Shown here: positions 46,649-57,400 of the stretch, one piece after another
Numbering within the stretch: position 1 is the first letter of the stretch
Layout: every line of letters starts with the position of its first letter
Source: Lunularia cruciata
Taxonomy: Eukaryota > Streptophyta > Marchantiopsida > Lunulariales > Lunulariaceae
Direction: 5' to 3'
Length of the DNA stretch: 64,000 nt
Assembly (NCBI GenBank): GCA_948567375.1
Contig: OX419756.1
Coordinates: 40,810,333-40,874,332 of the forward strand
The notes under the pieces: generated by a model
Database searches by the model: none
Told to the model about the DNA's origin: nothing
What the model saw: only the letters and a program-made list of their open reading frames with translations
Program-made: the position numbers and the translations under genes

Positions 46649-47761
46649 ATGGTAGTCTGCCCGCTGTTGGTGAAGTTGGAGAAGAAGAAGAAGGAGATGC
46701 AATTGACTTGTCCAGAGGTAAAGACTGTATTGCAGGTGGTATCGAGATTAGAAGAAGAAAACTCGGAGTTGAAGAAGAGTATAACCCAAGGTGAGAAGGA
46801 GAGAGAAGTACTGCAAGTGGAAGCAGTGGAGAGAAGTCAGGTAATCGAAGACCTGAGGAGAGAAGTGAGCTATCGAGAGGATCTTGCGAGGAAGAGTGAC
46901 GTCGTAAGGGAGAGACAAGTAGCTGAATTTGAAATCTTGAAGCAGCAGTTTGCTGATTCAAGAGTAGAGCTCATCCATGCTATGGCGAGAGTAGCATCAA
47001 AGGATCAAGAGCTCGATCGAGTGATGGAGAGTATGGAGGAGAAGAAGCAACTCTGGCAGCGAGAGTTGGCTGCGAGATATGGAGAAGAAGAGAGATTACG
47101 AGACTTACTTTGTAATCAGGAAGAGAAAGTTGCACAGAAGGAGAAAGAGAAGGACGCGGTGAAGGCCGAATTCGAAGAAGAATTGGTGATGTACAGAGAG
47201 GAATGGCTTGCAGATCGAGAACGAGAAAGGAAGACAAGATTAGAGCCATTGCAGGAGATAGTCCTCAGGGTAAACGCAATATTAAGTACAGAGACCAGCG
47301 TTTGAATTGAAGAAGCGCGTCTGCACGAGTTGAAGCTGTTGGTGCAGGAGACGAGGCGAAGGCAAGCAAAAGATACAGATTTGAATGTCTTATTGATTAA
47401 ATTGAGAACTCGTGTAGATAGGAAGATCTTAGAAGTAGAAGACAATATCGCGATTAGATTAGACTTAGTAAGAATAGAGTTAGAAAAGCTTCGGCAGGAT
47501 GTTAAAGCAAAACCCGACGTAGATAACATCGGGATCCAAATGTCTTCGGAGTTGCCCTCAGCGACAATAGAGAAGAGTGGGTCGAAAGATGAAGAGTTAG
47601 ATAGATTACCCACTAGTGCAATTTCAGATCAGGAAAGAGAATTGCTGGATCTGGTAGAAGATGTAGGAGTTGTGAAACCCGAGGACAAAATAGTAGGAAG
47701 TAAGATTACTTCGGGTTCGGGTTTGAAAGCCGAGGAAGAAGTAGACATCGGATCGGATTAG
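46649..47761 (+). CDS. LTR-encoded ORF of element B, coiled-coil part
   Basis: ATG 46649 opens 218 residues to a TGA at 47303. The same frame then continues from 47306 to 47761 (143 more residues from 47330). The sequence is dominated by Glu, Lys, Arg, Leu and Val in heptad-like spacing (VSRLEEENSELKKSI, EREVLQVEAVERSQVIEDL, LRDLLCNQEEKVAQKEKEK), i.e. a long coiled coil. It follows the acidic region of the upstream ORF in another frame, so one ancestral protein of about 860 residues may have been split by a frameshift near 46500 and a stop at 47303. No known family assigned. Confidence 0.5.
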
Positions 47762-47877
47762 TAACCAATTTGAGATTTGAAGGGGCAGATATGAAGAGGT
47801 GCATTGTCATTTCGGATCTGCAGGTTAGAACAGTTGTGGTAGAACGGTATAGTTGTTAGAACTGTCGATTGCTTCAC

Positions 47878-47885
47878 TATTTAAG
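47878..47885 (+). promoter_or_regulatory. Putative main LTR TATA box of element B
   Basis: TATTTAAG, about 670 bp before the LTR end and downstream of all LTR ORFs. If this is the LTR promoter, transcription starts near 47910, R/U5 is about 640 bp and the ORFs lie in U3. Confidence 0.45.
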
Positions 47886-48557
47886 AGTGGCATTTGCAGG
47901 AAATTGTTGTTCAGTGCTCATTATTTCTGAGAATAGATAAAGCGAAGTGCTGTGAAGCAGTGCTCGTCACTTGAGCTTGATTCCGAGTATCAACTTTGCA
48001 ATTGTGTTTGTGAATGTTTGGAGAAATTCGAAGTGCAAGTCAGAGTGCTTGTTGGATGTTGGATTCCACAGCCTTGATCTTCATTCTGTGTGTTTGATCC
48101 TGAGTGAAGTGCAATCAAAGCAATGCCTTGACAGATCTGAGAGGAATTGTAGTGTTGGTAGTATTCTGCATTTGTGAGTGCAGTGCAAAGTTGATGTGAA
48201 GCAATTTCGATCGAGGAAGTTGTTTAGTGGAAGGGTGGAACACAATTCTGAGGCAAAGTCGTTTTGCAGTGAAGTGCCATTTTTGGGAGAGCCTGAATCA
48301 TCACAATCAAGATTGTTTGGAAAGATTTGATGGAGTTATGATTAAGGAGTGTGAATTTGTGACAAGACTGCGAGTCAGTGCTTGTTACTCTCTTCTGGGT
48401 GTGGTTTCTACCTGAGAGACTAAAGAAGAACTCAAGAAGAACTAAAATTGTTACTTTGCTTTGTATTTGGACATTTCTGACTCGTATCTCTGCGGGAACG
48501 AACTTTACTTACCCGATTACCGCAAAAGTGATATTTGCCGGGTTGTCACATGATTTT

Positions 48558-48575
48558 TGGCACCGCTGCCGGGGA
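48558..48575 (+). other. Element B primer binding site
   Basis: TGGCACCGCTGCCGGGGA begins seven bases after the LTR end. It matches, with two changes, the tRNA-Asp-type PBS (TGGCGCCGTTGCCGGGGA) used by Athila/Tat-like plant elements. Confidence 0.75.
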
Positions 48576-48638
48576 TATAAATCTCGGAAGTGGAAGAATA
48601 CAAAGCCAAATTGAACACTGGGTATCAAGGCAATATGA

Positions 48639-51600
48639 ATGTCTGGATTGAAAGAACAACGGGAAGAGAGAGCCCGAAGATGAGCACTTCAGCGTGAAGA
48701 AGACAAACGTCTGAACGTCCCATCCATTGTTGACAAAACTGAGCGAGAGGCGTTGGAGTTTCAACTCCTTCATGAAGTGCAAGAAGCCTTGCGAGAACTT
48801 GATCACAAGAAATGCGAAGGCGGTTGGCAAGGCTACTTCGCATCTCCCTCTTCTTCCAAGAAGAAGAAAGAATCGAGTGGGCAAACATATGCATTGCGGC
48901 CCAGTACCCCAACTTCCCCTAGAGCTGTAAAGGAAGTTGTTTCCTTGAAGACCTTTGTTCGAGAAAAGATAGCACGCACACTTACTGAAGACGAGTGTCA
49001 ACATCTTCTACGAACGATTCCTCGGTTGTCCCGAAGGAATTTGGAAGAACTTATTGAAGGTGTTGATCCTGAATCTTCCACTCGGGTTGAAGTCGACCCT
49101 CTCAGAGTAGAAATTGTCAAAGAAGACCCTGTGTTGAATTTGAAAAATTGGAATCCCTGGGCTGACAACACGGCGTCAATTCCAACCAATTCTTCCGTTC
49201 CGTCAAGTTCTACATTACCTCAGCCGATCCCAGTGCATCAAACGATGACTTCACTTCCTATCACCCAACACGCCTATCAGAAGTATAAGGGGACGGAACA
49301 AGACGAAGACCCCGATGAATTCATCAAAGAATTCGAAGTCATCTCCTTTGCTAACAAGGAGCATGACTTGGCGGATCGACTAAGAATTTTTCCAAGTCTG
49401 CTTCGCAAGAAAGCTCGGAGCTGGTACATGCGTGTGACTCAGAAGGGGTTTGTACCATCGGACTGGGCAGACTTGAGAAACAACTTCTTGGAACGATTTT
49501 GGGAGGTTGACTATGATACAAGTGTCTTCGCGGCACTAAACGATTTGGACCGGGGCAAGAAGGAGAAGTTGAGAGACTACTCTGAGCGGTTCATGGCATT
49601 ACTGAACCGAGTTCCCAAGCAATTGGGGGTGGTGGGATACTCTGATGCCCAAGCCATTACCTGGTTCCTCGGGGGCATGTCACCAGAGATACGAATCTTT
49701 GCCAGGGAGAGGAACGTAACTTCCCTCGATAAAGTACTCAAACATGTTGCTCGTTATGAAGCGGCACACTCTCACTCTGCCGGTAACCGGAGAAATCGGG
49801 AGAAGAAGGGCAAGAAGCCCAGAAGGAGAGCTTCGCGCAATACCTCCCCTTCTTCGGACGAATCCTCTACGTCTTCAAGCTCTTCTTCGGAATCCGAAGA
49901 AGAATCAAAGCCAAGACGAGTCAGAAGACGTGGAGGCAAGAAACCAGTGACGTCACCAGCCAAGAGTGTACATAAGGCGGATACGAAGCTGGATGCCCTC
50001 ATCAAGGATTTTTCGGATTTCAAGATCCAGATGATTGGGGCTAAGGACCAAAGAAAGGCCCCCGCATTTGGACGATCTAATGTGTGGTGCACCGCATGTG
50101 GAAAATCCGGCCACGCCAACACAGAATGCAATACTCGTAATGCATTCCCGGTGCAGCAAATTGATTGGGTTCTGAGATGGAACCAAGACAATGACGAAGA
50201 GGCGGTGTATCAAACTCAGGAGGTACAGCCTCAACCAAGCACATCATATCAAGGTCCGAGGTTGGGATCCAGGGAGTATAACCCCAATGCTCCTGCACAA
50301 AGACCACCAATGAGCAACCAAAATCGCCCTTAGAATGTTGCGCCCGGAGCCTGTTATAATTGTGGCTTGATGGGACATTGGTCTCCAAATTGTCCCGAGC
50401 CAAGAAGGCAAATTGGGTACGTTCCCCTATGTGGAAATTGTAAAGGATCGGGGCATACGGGCAACCAATGCCCTCACCCGCCGAACCCGAAGCCTCTTGT
50501 AAAATATGTACAGACCCCCGCTGAGTGTGCAGCACTTCAGCCGAAGGGGGATACGAATGTGAATTGTATAACTCTTGAGGAAGAAAGACCTCACGAAGGG
50601 AGTCCGGCCTCAGAAGGAGAATGGCCAGACCTTGAAATTTTGAAAGTTGAGACACGCTCCACCAAGAAGAAGCGTGATCCCGAAGAACTGAGTACGACCT
50701 CGTCGTCTTCCCGAAAGGCAAAGAGACAGCGCCCAAAAGCAATTCTTTCGGCCAAGGAGGAAAAGATCCTTGCAAAAGCTAAAGCTAAAGCCTTGCAGAA
50801 AGAATTAACGAAGGCATTACTCAGGACTCGGGAACTAAGTTTGGAAGAAGAGACGAAGTTGAAGTCTCCAATTTTTCCGGCGGACATCCGATCCGAAGTA
50901 AAGGGTCTGATTCAAGCCGAGGTAGGCCAACCCGAGGAAGCTCGGGTTAAGGCCATCAACAAGCCCGTCACCATTTTGAAGCGTCCCGAAGTCAAGATGG
51001 AGCATGGAGAGTCCTCGGACTCAAAACCAAAGATGAAGACGGTCAAATTGGGAGGAGTTCCCCAATATGATATTATAGCCAACTTGGCCACCACAAATGC
51101 CAATGTTACATTTAAGCAATTGTGGGAAGATAACAAGCTGTACAAGAGACAGCTTAATTCGGCCCTCAAGAAGGTGAGGTCGATGTCAAAGAAGGACCTG
51201 CCTGCTATCTATCGTATTGAACAAGAAGATTTGGGATCTCCCGAGGTAGACGCGGAGATTGCAGGTTGCATGATCACATCGATACCCATTGACTCTGGGT
51301 CTGGTGTGAATGTCATGACTGAAGATACTGCGAATCGACTCCGGTATCATACGTTTGAACCAACACCCCGAGTTTTGAAGTTTGCAGACCAAACCAGGAG
51401 ACGGCCCTTGGGCATGCTGTCGAACATTACCACAATCATTGGAGGGATACCCTTCAAGTTGAATTACATTGTGTTGCGGCCAGTGACAAAAACTGGTTAC
51501 CCTTTGTTGATCGGCAGACCCTGGTTGTATAGTGCCCAAGTTGTAGTGGATTGGCATCAGTAGAAGTTAAGATTCAAGGACATTTCGTCCAAGGATCAGA

Positions 51601-52226
51601 AGCTGGTGACTGTGAGTTGGACAAAGGTTCCCCATCTCGGGGAAACAAGTTCGTCAGAAGAGGAGGACGAGTCCGAAGATTCATCATCTTCGTCTTCAGA
51701 CGAATCTGAAGAAGAAGTCCAAGTTAATTACTTGGAATGCTACGAGGTAGAGGCTGACGACGAAGATCCATATGACCTCGCCTCGGGTGAACCTGACTTA
51801 GAGGGAGGGGGTTTGATGGCCGCTCGCCTCGGGATAAGCCGAGTAAGCCACGTTGAAGGAGTCATCAACCCCGATGACTGTCAAGAGGTGTTACTCACTG
51901 AAGGAAAAATTTTAAAAATCTCGAAGGCAGTTACTTCGGAGGAGTTGGCAGGATACACTGCCCTGTTTATAGAATTCCAGGATGTATTTGCCTGGTCGAT
52001 TGATCAAATGCCGGGTATTCCACGAGAATTTGGAGAACACCGGATTGATTTGATTGAAGGTGCAGTTCCGGTTCGGCAGCGACAATACCGCTTGAACCCG
52101 AAGTACTCGCTCTTGGTAAAAGATGAAATTGATAAGTACTTAGGGGCCAGAATCATCTTCCCTGTCTTAAGCAGTGAATGGGTCTCCCCCATTGTCATTG
52201 TCCCGAAGAAGAAAATAGGGAAGATC
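48639..52226 (+). pseudogene. Element B gag-protease-RT start (first part of polyprotein)
   Basis: One frame runs from ATG 48639 (MSGLKEQREERARR) to the A insertion. It is broken by TGA 48681 (codon 15, probably from CGA), TAG 50331 and TAG 51561. Gag core at about 49270-49760 (ITQHAYQKYKG, KARSWYMRVT, RDYSERFMALLNRVP). Three CCHC knuckles: CTACGKSGHANTEC (residue ~484), CYNCGLMGHWSPNC (~572), CGNCKGSGHTGNQC (~598). Protease D-S-G at residue ~885 (IPIDSGSGVNVM) followed by LLIGRPWL. An acidic Ser/Glu linker precedes the RT start (VRQRQYRLNPKY, WVSPIVIVPKK). The frame resumes exactly at 60033 once A copy 3 and one GATC are removed. Defective because of the stops. Confidence 0.85.
52223..52226. 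other. Target-site duplication GATC, left copy (right copy 60033-60036)
   Basis: GATC lies on both sides of A copy 3. It extends to AGATC if the last LTR base is counted as shared. Collapsing it restores the element B codons for KKIGKI|RVCQDF without a frame change. Confidence 0.85.
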
Positions 52227-52905
52227 TATAACACCCATTTGTGCATGTGTGTGGTATTGTGATATTTAGCTTGGTATTACAAGTACTTAAGAGATATTAT
52301 TTATATAGAGATAAATGATGGTTCTATATTAGTCATGGTTAGCTAAAGTTAGTCATAGCTAAGATAGATGGGACCTTACTTTAGAGGAAGTAGAAAAGAT
52401 GAGCACCACTATTTTGGATTTTAGTGTGTTGACTTGGTATTATTCCTAGGTGTTTGGCTTTGGGGAAAGAGTTGAGAACTCTTGGGCCCGCAAGCCTTTT
52501 TGTTTTGGATTCTTCTTTAGTCCAAGGATAGCCCATGTGAAGGAATCCTTGCTTTAGTGGTTGGGTCAAGAGAAGGGGAATATGCCCATGTGAATGGATA
52601 TTCCTTTCTACTTTTTGACTTTACTTGACTTTTAGTCTGGTAACTTGAGTTACTACGGTAATTAGTAACTTTGGTACGTAACTATTTCACAAGTATATAA
52701 ACAAGGGGTGAGGAGGTACTCATCATCCTTTCATTTGCAACTATCTCTCTCTCATTGAGTTCTCTAGTGAGCAATGTCTTGAGCCTTGGAGTGTTAGCCT
52801 TGGAGGAGTATGATGGAGTTGGGGTTCCTTGCCTTCTTAGTCCATGGTGCGCTACCATAATAGCCATCAGAGGTTCATCCTAAGTGAGAGACAGGCCGGC
52901 TCACA
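52227..52905 (+). repeat. Element A copy 3 5' LTR
   Basis: Begins TATAACACCC (canonical TG changed to TA) and ends CCGGCTCACA. Differences from the 3' LTR by eye: base 2, AATGATGG/AAGGATGG, TCTGG/TCTAG, CATCAG/CATTAG, CCTAAG/CCTGAG. A TATA box, TATATAAA, lies at 52695-52702. Confidence 0.95.
52695..52702 (+). promoter_or_regulatory. LTR TATA box of family A
   Basis: TATATAAA followed by CAAGG, at the same place in the other A LTRs (for example near 59821). It implies a start near 52725-52730 and U3 of about 500 bp. Confidence 0.55.
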
Positions 52906-52909
52906 TTTT

Positions 52910-52927
52910 TGGTTCCGTTGCCGGGAC
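52910..52927 (+). other. Element A primer binding site
   Basis: TGGTTCCGTTGCCGGGAC, four bases after the LTR end. It resembles the tRNA-Asp-type PBS with a few differences; copy 1 has TGGTTCTGTTGCCGGGAC. The shared deviation suggests a family trait. Confidence 0.7.
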
Positions 52928-52946
52928 CTCTCTAGAAGGCAAGATA

Positions 52947-54238
52947 ATGTTCCGCGTCCAATTCTACATTAGGCAGAAGGAGGCTATGAGAGCTCACTTG
53001 GAGAGAACATTAGGAGAGGAGAGGGCTGAACTTATGTTAGAGAACCAAGATCCATTTGTATACCCTGTAGTTCATTATGATGTCTTTGAGGTGATTTTGT
53101 ACATCTTGTACACATGAGAGGAATTGGAGAGATTGTGTGAGGTGGATTGCAGATTTTGGGGATTAAGGTGATTTTGGGCAAAATCTCAAGTTTGAGATCT
53201 AGAATTGAGATTTTTACACATGATAGCTTGGGTTATCTTTCAGTTAGCACACTTGAAATTATTGTGAGAGCTTCTATGCGCACTGGGCTAGAATTTTTGA
53301 AAGTTGATAGGGTAAAGTGCTCCCGCAACTGCATGCTCTCTGAAAAATTGTACAGAGTCTGCCATTTCTTCAATTTTTAGTGAATTGTCTTGACAATTTC
53401 CAAGAAAATTCAGTGCATTGTATCCTACCTGCTGCCACAAAAATTAGAGAGAGATCATTCTTGCGTAGGGAGAAATGAGTTTTTGAAATGAGGGGGGTGG
53501 TTTTCAGACCAAATCTGAAATATGGGTGCTGAATAGAAAGGTGTTTAGGCCAAATGGCTCAATGAAAAGATCTGAAATTTTGCAGGGAGGGACGCCCTGG
53601 AGTTGTTATCAAGTGTGGAAAATTTCAGAGGACTGTGACATATTGGTTGGGAGATTTGAGTGACATTGTGAGGAAGGGTCAATTCTGCAGAGTGGAGATC
53701 TCATGCATGAGAAGTTTGAGATCAACAAAAAGCATGTTTGAGTGTTTAGATTCATCTTGGGAACATGGAGGGCCATCAAGAGTGGAAATTGAGATTATGC
53801 AAGGTTCCCCAAGGGCTTGAGGTGATTTTAGGGGTGGATTTGAGGAAAAGAGAGTTTACAATAGAATTTGAAGAGAGTGTTGAGAGGATCCAAAAACCTA
53901 CACCACTTGGAGGAAAGAGTGAGTCTAAGTGCTTTTTATGTGGAGAGAAGGGACATAAGGCAAGTTCATGTCCATTGACCTTTGAGAGCAAGAGATTGAG
54001 GGAAAGGAGAGGCTTACTTGACTTGGGTTTGCATGTTGGACCTTCTTCACCAAGATTGGGAGGGAGGAGATCTAAGACCAAGGAGTTGTGTGAGGTTTGT
54101 GGAGTTGAAGGACTTCCAAAAGGACATGAGTGTAGTGGAGTAAAAGCACTTTTGGAAACTTTGGTGAAGGATCTTGGAGAGAGTCTTAGTACAACTACAG
54201 AAATACTACCACCTTCATCAGCTAGTTCTCAAGATTAG
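52947..54238 (+). pseudogene. Element A extra ORF between PBS and gag (zinc-knuckle protein remnant)
   Basis: The region opens with ATG 52947 (MFRVQFYIRQKEAMRAHLER...) and is readable in pieces through 53380, 53635-53820 and 53765-54238, with stops and at least one frame change near 53800. The last piece is open for 157 codons and carries CFLCGEKGHKASSC (a CCHC knuckle) and CEVCGVEGLPKGHEC (a second knuckle-like motif), then an acidic Ser/Thr tail. The homologous region of copy 1 shows the same order. An ORF before gag is known from Ogre/Tat-type plant elements; this one has its own zinc knuckles, which I do not recognise from that family. Decayed in both copies. Confidence 0.55.
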
Positions 54239-54478
54239 TGATGGAGATAATCGTTCAACTTATGGATAAACTATCCATGAGAGTTAGATTAATATGCACT
54301 CTAGGATTTGATATTGCTATAGAAATCTTGGAGCAACCTGAACCTTTTGTGTTCCCTAGAGTGGATTATTCTCAGATGGTGTTAGTCATGTATATACTCT
54401 ATTAGTAATAGAGTGAGAAAAAAAGAAAAAAAGAAAAAAAAAAGATTTGAGAGAAAAGAAAGATAGTGAGGGGTTAAG

Positions 54479-57400
54479 ATGGGGAAACTTCCGGTTTTCT
54501 TTGGCAAGGATGGAGAAGATGTGGAGGCCTTTGTGAGAGACTTCAAGAGAGCTTGCATAGGAAACAATGAGAGGAGGAAGAATGAGTGGGCCTCATTATT
54601 ACCAGATTTCTTTGAGGTTGCAGCACTTACATGGTATGAGTCAGAATACCAAAAGAGAGAGAGGAGAGAGGGGGAAGAGGAGTCTTGGGAGACTTTGACT
54701 TCAGCACTCATTGAGAACTTTCTTCCTGATGAGAGTTATGAGAGATTGATGAGTGAGGTTACATTTCTCAAGCAAGGAGATGGAGAGAAAGTGAGGGTCT
54801 ATGTGGAAAGAGTGGAAAAGTTGGAGTCCAGATTTCGCATAGTGTTGAGGAAGGGTGGGGATGATGTGGAGACTACAATGATTGGCATAGGGGCCGTGCT
54901 CACCAAGAATTTTGTGGGAGGATTGAGACCACAAATTAGAAGCAAGGTGAGATATGAGAAACCTTCTTCCAAGGTTGAAGCTATCAAGATCGCAATTCGT
55001 ATGGAGGAGAGTTTGGAAGGGGATGAGAGTGATTTGGTGGTGAAGGAGGTTGTGCATCCTCCTCAAGGCTACAAGTATGGTGGAACTTCTGATAATTTGG
55101 TGACAAGGGTTGCACCACAAGTAGTAGTTGCTCCAGTTCTTGCACCTCCACCAAAAGATCCACTCCAAACCATCACATAACAACTTGCGGATCTCAAGAT
55201 CAATGTGGTGCAACTATGGGAGAAGAGAGAGGTGGATCAGAATGTAGGGAGAGGGCCTAGGAGTTATGGAAACTATCCATATAGAGGAGGCCAACCAGCC
55301 AACAATTTCAATGATAGAAATTGTTTTGGTTGTGGAGGAAGAGGCCATATCCAAAGGAATTGCCCAAATTCCACTTACCATGGAGGAAGGGGTTATGAGG
55401 GAGCCAATAGAGGGAAAGAGGGAGGTAGTGAAACCCAAGTGGCTCCTAATCCCAACAAAGGTAAGGGGATAGCATCCATAGATGTGGTTGAGAGCAAGTA
55501 TGAGAAGGGAGAGTGCTCAAACTCCAAGGGTCTTAATTTGGAGCTTTTGGCACAAGAGAAGAAGAGAGCTCGTTTTGCAGAGGATGTTCACTCTTCTCAA
55601 GGATTTACTTCAAGCAAGGATACTCCTATGTCTACTAGGAGCACTCGCACCTCAACACCATCAACAACAAAGACTCCAAGGAAGAAGTTGGGGATGGAGG
55701 ACTTCTTGATCTCAAAGCAACAATGGAACTACAATGTGTTGGAGGATGTTGGTAGTCACAAGGCTAACATCACAGTGGGCCAATTAATTGCTTTGAACCC
55801 TACCTTGAGAAAGGAGCTTAGAGGTGGTTTGAGTTCTACAAGGAGCAAGAAGAAGAAGAAGGCAAAAGTTCCAGTATCAATGGGGGTGGTGGATGCCAAG
55901 CCAGCACCATGGGAAGCTTGTGAATATGCCTCCAAGATTGATGTGAGAGTGAATGGTCACAACATCAAGGATGCATTGGTTGATGGAGGATCAGCAGTGA
56001 ATGCCATGTCAGAAAGGTTGATGAAGAAGTTGGGTATGATACCCTCAAGACCTTCAACATTTGTGGTGAGCATGGCAAACAAGCAACAAGTTCGACCAGT
56101 AGGGGTGATGGATAAGGTGGTAGTTTCAATTATGGGAGTTCAAAATCTCATGACTTTCCAAGTCTTGAAGGATTCAAGCTATGACTTACTTCTTGGGAGG
56201 CCATGGTTGAGAGCAGCACGCACAACTGATTGATGGCACAAAGGGTACTTGAGGATTGGGCCATCAAACCATAGAGTCACTGTTCCTGTGACTAACACCA
56301 CCAACACTTCACATTCAGATACACCATCTTCTGATTATTGGGAATCAGATTCTGAAGAAGGAGCTTCAGGTGTGGACACAAGCATGGAAGAGGAGACTTC
56401 CACGGAGGAGGATGAATCTGAATCTGATTCAGATGTGTATCCTTTGTGTGCTATGGATTTTGCACCTAAGCCATAGGTTTTGAAGGACCCAGATAAATCA
56501 CCATTGACACTTGAGGAGGTAGAGAGAAGGTTATCTACCCTCAAGTATGGCCCAAATGTTACCAAGGAGGAGAAGGTGAGATTTGAGGAGATTTTCCGCA
56601 AGTTCATCCATGTGTTTGCTTTTAGTTACAAGGATTTGAAGGAAGTCACCTTGGAGGAGCACAAGATAGAGGTGGAGTCACATGCAAGACCAATCCGCCA
56701 AAAGCAACGTCGCATTAGCCCACCAATATCTTTGGTTGTGAAGGAGGAGATTGATAAGCTCAAGGAGGCTGGATTTATCTTTGAGGTGGAGAATTCAGAA
56801 TGGGTGTCTCCAATTGTCATTGTGAAGAAAAAGAATGGTTAGCTTCGGGTATGTGTGGATTACAAGAAGCTCAATGCTGTTACCAAGAAGGACTACTACC
56901 CATTGCAATTCATTGATGAGATCTTGGAGGAGGTTGCAGGTCATGAGAGGTACAATTTTGGAGATGGTTATAGTGGATATAACCAAATCAAGATTGCACC
57001 AGAGCATCAACAACTCACCACATTCACCACACCTTGGGGAACTTATGCTTTCAAGGTCATGCCTTTTGGGCTTTGCAATGCTCCAGCCACATTCCAACGG
57101 TTCATGAACAAGGTATTTGAACCTTTCATTGGGAGATTTGTGAGAGATTTCATTGATGACTTTTGTGTCTATGGGAGCAAGGAGGAGCACTTTGAGCACC
57201 TAATCAAAGTCTTGCAACGCTTGGATGAGGCAAATGCATCACTCAACCCAGAGAAGTGCATTTTTGGATGTGAAGAAGGTCTACTTTTGGGGCATATCAT
57301 CTCCAAGGATGGAATAGCAGTTGATCCTGAGAAGGTGAGGAAAATCTCAGACCTTCCATTCCCTTCAAGCTTGACAAAGTTACGCCAATTCTTGGGGATG

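Larger units (their letters stand above)
44768..48550 (+). repeat. Element B 5' LTR, 3783 bp
   Basis: The left end TGTGGTGCCC matches the sequence right after the polypurine tract at 62530. The right end TTGTCACA lies seven bases before the PBS. Both anchors are independent, so the unusual length is well supported even though the 3' LTR is cut by the window. It contains the open frames 45183-46496 and 46649-47761 and two TATA-like motifs. Confidence 0.85.
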
